A stretch of 64,000 bases of DNA. Origin: Diadophis punctatus similis. Taxonomy: Eukaryota > Chordata > Lepidosauria > Squamata > Dipsadidae. Positions 46,471 through 64,000 of the stretch are shown one piece after another; the first letter of the stretch is position 1, and each line of letters opens with the position of its first letter. The notes under the pieces are model-generated. The model saw only the letters and a list, made by a program, of their open reading frames with translations. It searched no databases and was not told the DNA's origin. The stretch spans positions 254,624,739-254,688,738 of the forward strand of contig JALIGW010000002.1 in assembly GCA_023053685.1 (NCBI GenBank). Reading direction: 5' to 3'. Both the position numbers and the translations under genes were made by a program.

Positions 46471-48110
46471 TAAGGTGACCAGATTTTCACTTTGGTAAAG
46501 CGGGACACCATTGACGGGGGGGGGGGGGGAGAGATGATCCACGCCTCCCCTTTCCGCGCCAGGACAAAAGACTTCGGGAAGGACGATGAAGGCGGGGGGT
46601 TTGGGGGGGGGTGCACAAAGCTGCAGCCTCTGCTGCGTCTGGCCCTGGAACGCTGCGATATAATTGTATATTCATATATAACTGCGGAGAGGGAAGAACG
46701 ACTTCCGCAAACCCTAATTAGCAGCAATTTTTGTAGAAAGAGACCGCAAACCAGGGCAGAAGATTCACCTCCGTTTCTTATGCTTTTACTTATCTGCAGA
46801 GCCCTGCCGGATACCGGCGAGCTCTTTAAGCCATGCAGTCAAAACAGGGTCCCTCTTCTACTGAGCCGAACCGCCGGCGAAACATCTCTCTCCTACCCAA
46901 ATTCACCACCATAACATTTTCATGAGGGGAGAAACTCCCACTTCCTCAGCCCCACACGTCTCCTTCCTCTTTCACATTAGGCGCGTGCTGATTGCGTCAC
47001 CATTCGCGCCGAGGCAGAGACGAAAAAAAGGCTGATATCTATTTGAACCCATGTGCAAAGAACTGCGGCCCGAGGAAGGGACAGAGAGAATCTGTTTCGC
47101 CTTGGTTGCTAAGCAACGAAACAGCGTCCATTGTCGTCCCCTGCCGCCTCTGTTCAGTTCAGGGCCTTGCTGGGGGGAAGGTGGCTGCTCTTTTTTTTCC
47201 CCCTTCCTCGGTTTTTAATGTTTTGCTTTGCTTTATCACACTGCTTAAATAGCTCCGGGGGACACAGCAAAGACGCGCTAAACAAATGATTGAAATAAAG
47301 ATTTGGGGTTGGGTATATAAGGGGCGTGCATAAGTGCCAGCCAGCCAGCTTGGTCTCCACTCGTTTAGAAGCGATTCCTTCAGATTACAGATGTTGAGTG
47401 ACAGCTTCCCTTTACGCAAACTGAACCCCTTCAAGTAGAAAGCTAGCCCTTTAACGACCCTTTTAATCCAGCAGTTTTATTCGAAGGACCGCGCGTACGT
47501 CCTTGTAATACAAAGAATTTCAGGCAAAAATAGACGAAACTAAAAAGTTGCGCCTTTCGCGAAGTCGCTGGGCGAAAACGCAGGACCGCGTGCGGTATTC
47601 ACAAAGCATTCGAGCACGTGATACAACTCCCGATCAGCTCTTTCCACGGGCCACGTGTTGCATTTTCCCAGGGGTTGCGTCTTTCGGGGACGTTTAAACT
47701 TTGCAGAATCCTGGACTTCTCTCCGGGGCGGCGTCCGGCGGGTGCCCCACGCCTCCGCTCCTTCCCCCCGTGTGGCAGACCTGGGAAAGGACACGGCCAG
47801 ACCTGCCAAAGCCGCTGCTCCCTCTACGCCTCCGGAAGCCCATTTCTGGCTGTTGCCGTCAAGCGGGGCTGAGCGTGCGAGGCGCTGAACTGGGCCCTCG
47901 GGCACATCGGAGCGCGGTGGGGGTTTTTCCCTGCCCGGCCCGGAGATCGTAGCGTGCGGGCGCAGCTGTTTCCCTCAAGATCCGCTTGAGGGAAGCGAGG
48001 CGCTTTGCGCAAATTCAAAAAGTGGGACTTTTTGGCAACGCCGCGGGACACGGGACAATTTGTTTAAAATCGGGTCTTTCCCGCCAAAAGCGGGACGTCT
48101 GGTCACCTTA
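46471..48110. mobile_element. hAT-type element, 1640 bp, carrying promoter-like DNA
   Basis: Perfect 8-bp duplication TGCTAGGG (46463-46470 and 48111-48118). Inverted ends TAAGGTGACCAGA at both termini, which fits the YARNG start of hAT ends. The empty site is seen in ZNF-B (TGCCAGGG at about 20724). No transposase. The interior is GC-rich and non-repetitive in look, with regulatory motifs listed separately. It lies in ZNF-D intron 1. Confidence 0.9.
46990..47360 (+). promoter_or_regulatory. Candidate promoter inside the hAT-type element
   Basis: CRE-like TGCGTCAC (46994), palindromic RFX/X-box-like GTTGCTAAGCAAC (47105-47117) and a TATA box TATATAA (47314-47320) followed by GGGGCG. A start would fall near 47345. 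Two CACGTG E-boxes follow at 47615-47620 and 47652-47657. It faces ZNF-D, so a transcript could splice to the SCAN acceptor at 48238. Function is inferred only. Confidence 0.5.
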
Positions 48111-48424
48111 TGCTAGGGGAAACCTTGGCCCTCCACTTGGATGACCCGCTTGTGGTTCCGGGCATGTTGTGTGATTGTTGTTCAGTGGCTAAATTCTACT
48201 TTCTAATTTCTTGGCGTTTATTTTTCTTTCCATATCAGATAAACAAACTCGAAACCATTTGAAATCTTTAAAAGCCAAAATTTTATCTTGGGGAAAAAAC
48301 CTGCAGAATAACTTGCAGTGATCAGTCCTGCGGCCCCAGAAATGGTCCTGTGAAGGAAAAGGCATCTGGAGATCCACAAGAGTCCTTGGACCCATTTGGA
48401 GTTGCTCTGCAGAACAGAGAAAGG

Positions 48425-55162
<6,738 letters not shown>

Positions 55163-55224
55163 GTCTATTGATTTTTATGTGTAAGCACATTGTGCCTTTC
55201 TGATCCAATGAAACAAGGTTGAAT

Positions 55225-55582
55225 CCAACAAAATTAAATTTAATGTGGAGAAACGTAAGATTTTATACCTGGGCAGGAAAAACATTACATGAAACCTGGC
55301 TCAAAAAGAGTAATGTGAGAGGGACCTTGGGAGTCTGAATGGATGATCTCTTAAACAAAAACATGAGTCATCTGTGTGCAGCAGCAGCCAAAAAAGCTAA
55401 TGCAATCCTTGGTTTGTATAAGCAGAGACATAGAATCAAAATCAAATGAAGTATTAGTACCGTTTTATAAAGCCTTAGTAAGACCACACTTGGAATACTG
55501 CATCCAGTTTTGGTCATTACATTACAAAAAAGATGTTGAAACTTTGCAAAGAAGAGCAGCTAAGATAATTTAAGGCCTGACC
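55225..55582 (+). mobile_element. CR1 LINE, left part (split)
   Basis: ORF2 text LVRPHLEYCIQFWSLHYKKD and QRRAAKII. It continues at 57785 beyond the inserted 2.2-kb element. Confidence 0.82.
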
Positions 55583-57784
55583 AGGGGTGAAATGCTACCG
55601 GTTCAGGAGAACTATTAGCGAACATGTGGCCTGGTTCACCGAACCGGTAGCAACAGCTGGCTGGCCATGCCCCTGAACTGGTCCCCCGGTCACCACTCAC
55701 TCACTCGCCCTGCCCCTCCCAGTTTCTGCTCTGCATCTTGGCTGCCTGAAGCGCTGTACCCCTGATCTGCATGCCAGGTAAGCCTGTGAAGTCGCTGTCT
55801 ACCTAGCTGCCCCTGCCCCTCCATCCCAGCCTGCCTTCACTACTCCATTCCCTGTGGCCCGCATCCGCAGCCTGCCTTCTAGGTGTCCCTGCTGCCAACT
55901 TGCGAAGGCAGGCAAGCATGTTGGGGCTGGCCGGCCATGGGGAAGGGAGCTAGCAGCCTTCCTGGCGGTCATCTACACCCACTTGCCTTCAAAGGTTGGC
56001 GTCCAGCCCGGCCCTGTTGTGGGTTGGTGGGTGGCCCTTGGAGATGCAGCTGATGCTGCCGCCCTGGGGCTAAGGGGTGAACTACAGCGCTCTGGCACAG
56101 TAAGCGGATGTTCCAGGGCTGCACGTGCGGTCTCAGGAGCCCAGTAGGATGCGGTCAGCGCTGAGCTGCAGGCACTTGCCTTTGGTGGCCACGGTGATTT
56201 TGCTTCTGTGTCTGGCAGGCCGAGGTAAGCACGGCAGCGGCCAAGGCTGCTTCATCTCTCACCCCTTCAAGCCTCTCCTCCTCCCCGGGTGCCTTGCAAT
56301 GCTTTCCTCTCCAACCTCGCCCTCTCCTCTAACTACTAACCGGCACTCCTACAGGAAGCCTTGGGAGGAAACCGGGAGCGGGGCAGAGCTGAGCCCAAAA
56401 GAGGCTTCCCCCTTGCCCGCCGGCATCGCTGCGGCTCGACCCTGCTGGGCAGCAACGCTTGTTTTGACCCGCCGGCGTGCCATCCTCCTGGGGCCGAGTA
56501 TCTGGTGGTCTCCACCGTCCCCCCTTTCTCCCCGCATCGGGATGACCCTAACATTCACCCAGCCCGCTGCAATAGCATCAACGAAGGGCTACGAGGGGGG
56601 TCAAAGGGGAGTGAACAACGACAGAATGCCACCCGTTTGCTTGCTCACTTCTTTGCTGGGGCGTGCTGCACTGTGCTGCACTGAGCCACCCGGTGAGGTT
56701 TTGATTGAGCGCGGGTCTGTGGGGCACGCACATCTGTGTGTCCCATTCCCACTCCATCCGGCGAGCAATGTGTGGATGGCTTTGGGGAGTGCCCACCTCC
56801 TTTCTTTTCCTTTTGCCCTAATTCTTCTTTCCTGCGAGCATGTGGGAGTTCCAGCCCGTCCACCTCCCTGCCTCAAGGTGGGTGGGTGGGTAGCTGGGAG
56901 GGGAGAATGATTGACAGTTGGCCGAGCCCCACAGGGACACCAATCCTGGGCAGAATTGTCTTTGAATCATCCACTGGTTGTTTTCTTTGGATCCCCGATC
57001 AGTCGCTTTCCGACTTCGGGGGTCCTCCCCCAAGAAGAAACAGCTTCCAACATTTTCCCATTCCTCGCTCATGGGAGAAGGAGGCGGATGCCTGGCTGCA
57101 GAGAGGGTAGGTTGGGGGAGGTCTCCCGCCTGGCACTAGGCTTGGCTGTGGCAATGGGGAAGGGGGCATCATACGCCCCCCGCTTGTTGGTTGAGCATCC
57201 ATTGCCGGTCTCACCCAGGTGGGCACTGAAGTCTCCGAAACTGCCCACGGCGGCTGGGTGTCTCCTCCGCTCTTTGGATGCCAGTGATGGGTGAGCGCGA
57301 TGGCAGCACTGGCGTGTCTTCACCGCAGATGGCCAAGGGCTCCCCGGTGCCCCTGACGGCGCTGGGAGGGGCTGCCCTTTCCACCTGACTGGGCCTGACG
57401 GAAGCTGCCCTCCGCCTCAGGTCCCGTTCCCCGCATCCAGTCCATGACAGGGGACGCACTGCGGCCAGGCCGGGCTGCCTGCCCTACCAGAGCACTTTCT
57501 TCCTTCTCCCACTACCGAGAAAGAAAGAAAGAGAGAGACAAGAGAGAAAGAGAAAGAAAGGGGGGGGGAGACGAATAAAGAAAGAAGGAAAGGAAGGGAA
57601 GGGAAAGGAAAGAAAGAAAGAAAAAACTTATGACCACAATTGAGCCCAAAATTTTGGTTGCTAAGCAAAAGCATTGTTAAGTGAGTTTCACCACATTTTA
57701 CAAGTTGGCCATGCCCATCTGGTCACATGACAACCAAGCCATGCCCACAGAACCAGTAGGGAAAATTTTTAGATTTCACCACTG
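55583..57784. mobile_element. hAT-like element, 2.2 kb, with gene-like GC-rich interior
   Basis: Ends CAGGGGTGAAATGC and GATTTCACCACTG are inverted and match the ends of the 221-bp MITE at 20987. It interrupts a CR1, so both borders are clear, but no convincing 8-bp duplication is left. The interior is CpG-rich without a transposase, has a signal-peptide-like exon at 56149-56224 and a purine run at 57520-57626. Confidence 0.72.
56149..56224 (+). other. Signal-peptide-like exon remnant inside the 2.2-kb element
   Basis: ATG at 56149 opens MRSALSCRHL followed by PLVATVILLLCLAGRG, a basic start, a hydrophobic core and small residues, then a donor-like CCGAG|GTAAGC. This is the usual layout of a first coding exon of a secreted protein. 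The source gene is not recognised; the frame continues open by composition but that part is probably intron. Confidence 0.4.
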
Positions 57785-58190
57785 CCAGTGAAGACTAAAA
57801 CATATGTAACTGTTGCAGGATTTTGGTTTGCCTAGTCTAGAGAAAAGAAGGATTAGGAGTGACATGATAGTTGTATTCCAGTACTTGAGAGGCTGTCACA
57901 AAGAGGAGGAGGTCAATTTATTTTCCAAAGCACCAGAATGTAGGACAAAAAACAATGCATGTGAACTAATCAAGGAGAGAAGCAACCTGGAATTATCAAG
58001 AATCTTCCTTACAGTGAGGACAATTAACCTGAGGAACAGCTTGCCTTCAGAAGTTGTGGGTGCTTCATCACTGGAGGCTTTTAAGAAGAGACTGGATAGT
58101 GACTTGTCTGAAATGGTAGATCTGCTTGAGCAGGGGGCTGGACTAGAAGAGCTCCAAGTTCCCTTCTAGCCTGATTCTGATTCTGAATCA
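57785..58190 (+). mobile_element. CR1 LINE, right part
   Basis: FGLPSLEKRRIRSDMIVVFQ to NSLPSEVVGASSLEAFKKRL; 3' end of the CR1 begun at 55225. Confidence 0.85.
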
Positions 58191-58191
58191 G

Positions 58192-58300
58192 TGGTAGGTT
58201 CCTACTGGTGCGGTCCACTCTATCGCACTGGTAGCGGCGGGCTGGTGATGTCACCAAGAGGCTACCGACCCGGTTGGTAGGAGGTTCCCTAGGAGCCGCC
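58192..58300. repeat. hAT MITE-like fragment
   Basis: GTGGTAGGTTCCTACTGGTG and GGTTGGTAGGAGGTTCC; similar to the arms of 42161-42412. Confidence 0.45.
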
Positions 58301-58638
58301 ATCTTTTTTTGGAATTTCTGGGCTTTATTTTCTTCCTGCGCATGCGCGGAAGCAAAATCGCGCCAAAATCTCACAAGGGGATGCGAGAGAGAGAGAGATT
58401 TAGTTGGCAATTCCAGCTAGATTTCATTAGCCTGCTCTTCATATTGCCTGGAAGAAACATTGCACGCATGGCAGTGAGAGGAAAATGGGAAGAGGTGTAT
58501 TATGAAGGGTGTATTATTATTATTTTTGTATCTTTCCAGAGACAGAAAGAACGTAGCTGAATTTCCTTACAGTTATTCTCTGGGTGTGGGGGTTGGGGAG
58601 TGGGGGTGGGGGTGGGGAATGGAGGAGAGGAAGGGAGG

Positions 58639-58639
<1 letters not shown>

Positions 58640-58733
<94 letters not shown>

Positions 58734-58780
58734 AGAGACAGAGAATGAGAGAGGGGGAGGGAAAGAATGAGAGACAGAGA
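58640..58780. repeat. (GA)n microsatellite
   Basis: Nearly pure GA from 58645 to 58728 with GA-rich flanks. 58301-58639 shows nothing recognised. Confidence 0.95.
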
Positions 58781-58805
58781 GATATCTTGCCAGCACTGAA
58801 GGAAG

Positions 58806-59415
58806 AATTAATTTAATTTAATTTAATTTAAAGTTCTTATAGGCCGTCCAATCCCGTAGGACTCAGGACGGCGTACAACAGGAATAAGAACAATACAAAA
58901 ATACATGACAATTTAAAACATGACATAATTTTAAAAACCATTCATTCATGGGAGAATACGATCTTCTTCACCCCGCCTGCCGGAAGAGCCATGTTTTTAC
59001 GGTTTTGCGGAAGGCCAGTAGAGTGGGGATGGTCCGGATCTCTGGTGGGAGTTGGTTCCAGAGAGATGGTGCTCCCACAGAGAAGGCTCTCCCCCGTGGA
59101 CCCGCCAACCGACATTGTTTGGCTGATGGGGACCTGGAGGAGGCCCACTCTGTGGGATCTAACTGGTCGTAGGGAGGTATGTGGTAGGATGCGGTCCTGG
59201 AGGTAACCTGATCCTGAGCCATGTAGGGCTTTAAAGGTAAAAACCAACACCTTAAATTGCGACCGGAGACTAATAGGCAGCCAATGCAGCTGGCGGAGGA
59301 TAGGTGTTACGTGGGTGTATCTCGGCACACCAACCACAGCTCGCGCAGCTGCATTCTGTACCAATTGCAGTCTTCGGATGCTCTTTGAGGGTAGCCCCAT
59401 GTAGAGCACGTTACA
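58806..59415 (-). mobile_element. L2/CR1-group LINE 3' end, antisense
   Basis: Minus-strand text MLYMGLPSKSIRRLQLVQNA and the 3' end with (AATTA)n at 58808. Partly open to about 58942. Confidence 0.88.
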
Positions 59416-59419
59416 GTAT

Positions 59420-59498
<79 letters not shown>

Positions 59499-62230
59499 TT
59501 AAGCGTTCTTATAGGCCGCCCAATCCCGTAGGACTCAGGGCGGCTTACAGCAGAGATTAGAACTAACACATTAAAATAGCATCTAAAAACATCATAATTT
59601 TTTAAAAAAAAAAAACCCATTCATACATGGGGGAGTCGTCTCTTCACCCCGCCTGCTGGAAGAGCCATGTTTTTACTGCCTTGCGGAAGGCCAGTAGGGT
59701 GGGGATAGTCCGGATCTCTGGCGGGAGTTGGTTCCAGAGAGATGGGGCTCCCACAGAAAAAGCCCTCCCCCGTGGGCCCGCCAGCCGGCATTGTTTGGCA
59801 GACAGGACCCGGAGGAGGCCCTCTCTGTGGGACCTAACTGGTCGTAGGGAGGTATGTGGCAGGATGCGGTCCCGAAGGTAACCTGGCCCTGAGCCATGTA
59901 GGGCTTTAAAGGTCCAGAGCCACTCAGTCTTGTCTGGATTGAGCCTGAGTCTATTCACTCCCATCCAGACCCTCACATCGTCCAGGCAGCAGCACATTAC
60001 ATTAACTGCTTCACTGAACTGACACGGAGTGGAGATGTACAACTGGGTATCGTCAGCGTATTGTTGATACCTCACCCCGTGTCGTCGGATGATCTCACCC
60101 ATGTAAATGTTGAACAGGATGGGGTAGAGGACCGAGCCCTGCGGCACCCCGCAAACCAGGGGCCTAGGGGCTGACCTCTGCCCTCCTGTCAACACCGACT
60201 GCGTCCTGTCGGAGAGGAAGGAGGAGAACCACCGAAGGACGGTGTCCCCCACTCCCACCTCCCCAAGATGGCGCAGAAGGATACCATGGTCGATGGTATT
60301 GAAAGCCGCTGAGAGGTCAAGTAACACCAAGATGGAGGAGTGACCTCCATCTCGGGCTCGCCAGAGATCATCCATCAGAGCGACCAAAGCAGTCTCTGTA
60401 CTGTAGCCGCGACTGAAACCCGATTGAAAGGGATCTAGATAATCAGTATCCTCCAATAACCGCAGGAGTTGGAGCGACACCACTTTCTCGACAACTTTAC
60501 CCATGAAGGGTAAGTTGGAGACTGGACGGAAGTTCTTTAAATCCGCTGGGTCCAGGGAAGGCTTCTTGAGGAGGGGCCTCACCAGCGCAGCTTTTAAAGG
60601 CTGCGGGATGGACCCCTCTCTCAAAGATGCGTTCACAACAGCCTGGAGCCAGCCGCGTGTCACCTCCCTGCTAGCCGAAACCAGCCAGGAGGGGCACGGG
60701 TCCAATAAACAAGTGGAGGCGCTCATCGCTCCTATGGCCTTGTCCACATCCTCCAGGAGTGATAGGCTCAAACTCCTCCCAAATAATAGGACTAAGACTC
60801 ACCCCTGTCATCTCGGCCTGCCCTGTCCAAATGGAGTCCAGGTCTGTCCGAATCTGAGTGACTTTGTCCGCCAGAAACTGAGAAAATTCCTCAGCTCTGC
60901 CCTGCAAGGGCTCTTTGCCCCCCTCCTTTGCAAGAAGGGAGCGCGTTACCCTAAACAGGGCGGCTGGGCGGGAGTCGGCGGACGCAATACGGGCGGAAAA
61001 ATATGAACATTTTGCCGCCCGTATCGCCACTAAGTAAGACTTAATGCAAGTTCTTAAAAGTGTCCGGTCAGATTCAGCCTTACTAGCCCTCCATCGTCGC
61101 TCTAGGCGTCTCTTCAGGTGCTCCATCTCCCGGAGTTCCTCGGTAAACCAAGGAGCCCTCCTGGATCCGCTGCCACGGAGAGGCCACAAAGGCGCAATCC
61201 GATCTAAAGCCCCTGCCGCCGCCCAGTTCCAGGCAGCCACTAGGGCCTCAGATGAATTGTGTACTAGGGATTCAGGTATTTCCCCAAGTTCCCTCTGAAA
61301 TCCTTTGGATTCCATTAGTCGCCTGGGGCGGAACCACTTAATCGGTCCCGCCTCCTTGCAGTGAAGGAGTGGTGCCATAAAATCCAACCTCAGGAGGAAA
61401 TGATCTGACCATGACAAGGGATCTATGACTAAACCCCTCAGCCTCAGATCATCTCTCCACTGCCCCGAGAGAAACACAAGGTCAAGTGTGTGACCACCCT
61501 CATGAGTCGGACCCTGAACTACTTGGGTCAGGTCCATGGTTGTCATGGAAGCCATGAACTTCTGGACTGCCTCCGAGGTTTCGCCGGGAGATGGCAGGTT
61601 AAAGTCCCCCAGCACCATCAACCTGGGGAACTCAATCGCCAGCCCGGCTATCGCCTCGAGCAGAACAGGCAGGGCCTTTGCCACGCAGCTAGGAGGCAAG
61701 TACGTTAGCAGAAGGCCCACCTGTACCCCTAAGTCCAACTTCAGAAGGAGCGTCTCACACCCAACAATCTCCGGGGCAGGGATCCTCCGAGGACATAGAT
61801 TTTGGCGAGCTATAATAGCCACTCCTCCACCCCTTCCCTGGGGTCGCGGCTGATGCTACAATGAGAATCCGTCTGGGCACATCTCGGAGAGGGGAACCCC
61901 CCCTCCTGGCCCAGCCAGGTCTCAGTAATACATGCCAGGTCCGCCCTCTCTTCCAGGATTAGGTCCCGAACAAGGGGGGCCTTGTTATTAATCGACCTGG
62001 CATTCAGCAGCAGCAGTTTGAGCCCAGGGCCCTGACATCCCTGGTTACCAGGTACTCGGGCTGAGCTAGATGGAACCTGATCAGAGGGGCCAGAACAAGG
62101 AATCGCTTGTAAACAGTGAATTCTCGTTCCCCAAGAGCGGCCTACCCTTCTGCTCCCGGCATACCTGCCCCTAAGTAGTCCAACTGGAGGCTCTCTTATG
62201 CAGCTGTTCTCTCTTATGCAGCTGGTGGCT
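59416..62230 (-). mobile_element. L2/CR1-group LINE with endonuclease and reverse transcriptase, internally deleted
   Basis: (TTTA)n tail at 59419-59500. Minus-strand endonuclease text LMVLGDFNLPSPGE and SDHFLLRLDF (61822-60671) is followed after a frameshift near 60750 by reverse transcriptase (ASTCLLDPCPSWLVSA, YADDTQLYI) to 59644. Compared with 12926-15431 about 140 codons are missing in frame between TEWLW and FKALHGSGPGY (near 59915). The 5' end beyond 61822 is broken; the 62230 limit is approximate. Confidence 0.88.
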
Positions 62231-62494
62231 AGCAGGAGACCAAATCCTCTCGCTTTTACTGTATAGTTTTGGGCAAAGGTGGGAAAACACTAAGCATGGG
62301 ACACAGCTTGATGCAGAATTTGGGGAAGGGAAGGGAAAGACAGCTGCGGGAGGAGGACCTTGAAGGGAGGGAATTCCGGTTATTTCACTTTTCCCAGTAG
62401 CTTATTCCCCACCCCACTGAAATTAAAGCAGCAGGTGTTTCCATCTGGTTAACCAAAGAGTTTTCTAGCTGGTAATAATTTATCTATTCAAACT
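62231..62494. other. Stretch between LINE copies
   Basis: Nothing recognised. Confidence 0.4.
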
Positions 62495-62790
62495 ATTATC
62501 AAAGCACCTGAGGGGAGAACAAGAAGCAATGGGTGGAAACTAAACAAGGAGAGGAGCAACTTAGAACTAAGGAGAAATTTCCTGACAGTTAGAACAATTA
62601 ATCAGTGGAACAGCTTGCCTCCAGAAGTTGTGAATGCTCCAACACTGGACGTTTTTAAGAAGATGTTGGATAACCATTTGTCTGAAGTAGTGTAGGGTTT
62701 CCTGCCTAAGCAGGGGGTTGGACTAGAAGACCTCCAAGGTCCCTTCCAACTCTGTTATTCTATTCCATTCTATTCTATCTTATGAAATAG
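62495..62790 (+). mobile_element. CR1 LINE 3' end with (ATTCT)n
   Basis: GAACAATTAATCAGTGGAAC, AAGGTCCCTTCCAACTCTGT and the ATTCTATTCC tail, the standard CR1 end. Confidence 0.88.
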
Positions 62791-62859
62791 TGTGGAAGCA
62801 AAGGTTTAACAAAGTTAGGCTCCTATGATTTTTAATGACTATGCTGGAGATGAAAGAAA

Positions 62860-63050
62860 AGGGGGGGGAGGCAGAGAGAGAGAGAGAGAAGAAAGAAAGA
62901 GAAAGGAAGGAAGGAAGAAAGGGAGAGAGAAAGAGAAGAAAGAAAGAAAGAAAAAGAAAGAAAGAAAGAAAGAAGAAAGAAAGAGGAGAAAGGAAGGGGG
63001 GAGAGAGAGAGACAAGAAAAAGAGATAAAGAAAGAGCAAGAGAGGAAGGT
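62860..63050. repeat. (GAAA)n/(GA)n purine run
   Basis: Purine-rich strand over about 190 bp; open frames in it are low-complexity. Confidence 0.92.
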
Positions 63051-63130
63051 AGAGATAGTCCTTGACTTATGACCACAATTGAGCCCAAGGTGTTGGTTGC
63101 TAAGCAAGAGCGTTGTTAAGTGAGTTTCAC

Positions 63131-63523
63131 CACAATTTACTCAATCCATGACATCTCCTGGCTCTAACAGTCATGTGCAAACTAGAGAAGTACATCTGAA
63201 GGCATGTGTAATGTTCTAATGTACAGAAGTTATGGTTAAATGTGTGGCAGAAAGTGGACTCTGGGTGCGTTTTTCTAAATGCAGTGAGTGAGGTTGAATG
63301 TGTATAGTTTTAGAAGAGGTGTGTGTGTGTGTGTGTGTGTGTACATACACATACAGTATATATAGTAGATAATGTATATTTTTGTGTGCCTGTGTGTAAT
63401 ATGTATGTACACATATGGCATATATACATAGGATTAAATAGTATATTTTAGATGTTCAGTAATAGTAAATAGATAGGGAAACTGTATCTCATTGAGGCCT
63501 TTGAGGCGAGGAGAAGCCAGGCA
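63131..63523. repeat. AT-rich DNA with (TG)n
   Basis: (GT)n at about 63320-63342 and ATAT-rich stretches. No gene. Confidence 0.6.
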
Positions 63524-63545
63524 CCCTAACCCTAACCCTAACCCT
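63524..63545. repeat. Short interstitial telomere repeat
   Basis: CCCTAA three times plus CCCT (3.6 copies). Confidence 0.85.
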
Positions 63546-63559
63546 TGATGTGAGTGATG

Positions 63560-63735
63560 TCAAGTTGGCCACGCCCACCCAGTCACATGATTATCCAGTC
63601 ACATGATCACCAAGCCATTCCCACCCAGTCACATGGCCGTCAAGCCGCTCCCACCCAGTCACATGACTGTCAAGCCACTCTCACAAAATAAGCCACGCCC
63701 ACAGAGTGGTAGTAAAAATAATTGGAACCCACCCC
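63560..63735. repeat. Tandem units at the end of a hAT-like MITE
   Basis: About 30-bp units built on CACCCAGTCACATGA and CAAGCC recur three or four times, ending GGAACCCACCCCTG, a MITE-like terminus that interrupts a CR1. Confidence 0.65.
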
Positions 63736-63744
63736 TGCTTTGTA

Positions 63745-64000
63745 GGAATTGCAAATTACAGGACAAATTTTTCCTGAAACCAAACTTCTTGTTAGAAAAC
63801 AGGTTGTTTGTCTCTAAGTGGAGGGTGATGGATTGGTTTATAATTGATTCCATGACTTTACAGGTGACGCTACACAATGAGATTGGTCTGTAATTTTCTA
63901 CTAGACTAGGGTTTCCTAGAATATTTGAATGAAATGAAATATTGCCTAGAATATTTCATTCTTCTAGAAGACAGGTGGGTGCTAACTTTCTACAAGAGCC
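63745..64000 (-). mobile_element. CR1 LINE reverse-transcriptase fragment, antisense, cut by window end
   Basis: Minus-strand text SVTCKVMESIINQSITLHLE and NNLFSNKKFGFRKNLSCN, the 5' part of a CR1-type reverse transcriptase. Confidence 0.75.

Noticed and set aside
56125..56910. A 261-codon open frame in the 2.2-kb element
   Set aside because: Only the first about 26 codons from 56149 look like protein; a splice donor follows and the rest is composition-driven.
58500..58796. Open frames over the GA run
   Set aside because: Low-complexity Ser-Leu or Glu-Arg translation of a microsatellite.

Overview
This window looks like squamate, most likely advanced-snake, nuclear DNA. The evidence is its repeats: a BovB LINE relic, many copies of a tRNA-headed SINE that starts GAGCCGAGGTGGCGCAG, CR1-type LINEs whose 3' ends run into (AGAAT)n microsatellite, a GC-rich L2/CR1-group LINE, and numerous hAT-like and TA-flanked inverted-repeat DNA elements. 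No bacterial, viral or venom gene was recognised.

The genes are four paralogous SCAN-KRAB-C2H2 zinc-finger genes, called ZNF-A to ZNF-D here. ZNF-A is on the minus strand (exon 1 ends near 12.3 kb, stop at 3.3 kb). ZNF-B (20.3-28.7 kb), ZNF-C (32.6-41.2 kb) and ZNF-D (46.4-55.1 kb) are on the plus strand. Each has the same architecture: a GC-rich promoter with a non-coding first exon, a SCAN exon, two short linker exons, a 130-nt KRAB A-box exon and one large zinc-finger exon. All splice phases agree, and the joined coding lengths are multiples of three (978, 850, 995 and 648 codons plus stop). They carry 20, 15 (+1 dead), 21 (+1 dead) and 9 intact fingers. By family knowledge such proteins are nuclear sequence-specific DNA-binding regulators. 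SCAN mediates dimerisation, KRAB usually recruits the TRIM28 repressor and the fingers read DNA, often in transposons. All four KRAB boxes have EV where the canonical DV pair stands.

Layout: 0-3 kb, SINEs and a Tigger-like transposase relic. 3.3-12.7 kb, ZNF-A with BovB and L1 relics in its KRAB-finger intron. 12.9-15.4 kb, a 5'-truncated LINE with an open frame inserted in the ZNF-A upstream block. 16.7-19.3 kb, a 2.6-kb TA-flanked inverted-repeat element with a GC-rich palindromic core. 20-31 kb, ZNF-B and a zinc-finger-exon relic. 32-41 kb, ZNF-C. 42-45 kb, a scrambled patch with pieces of a SCAN exon, promoter block and finger array plus a hAT transposase relic. 46-55 kb, ZNF-D. 55-64 kb, transposon-rich DNA including two minus-strand LINE copies.

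The most interesting observations are: a hAT-type element with a perfect 8-bp target duplication in ZNF-D intron 1 that carries a TATA box, an RFX-like palindrome and E-boxes; a ZNF-D C-terminus whose last 39 codons and stop come from an antisense SINE; loss of the ancestral start context of ZNF-C to a repeat insertion; a CTCF-like motif shared by all four promoters, with the CRE intact only in ZNF-A; a 2.2-kb transposon-like element containing a signal-peptide-like exon with a splice donor; and an alternating-orientation repeat module at 51.6-52.0 kb.
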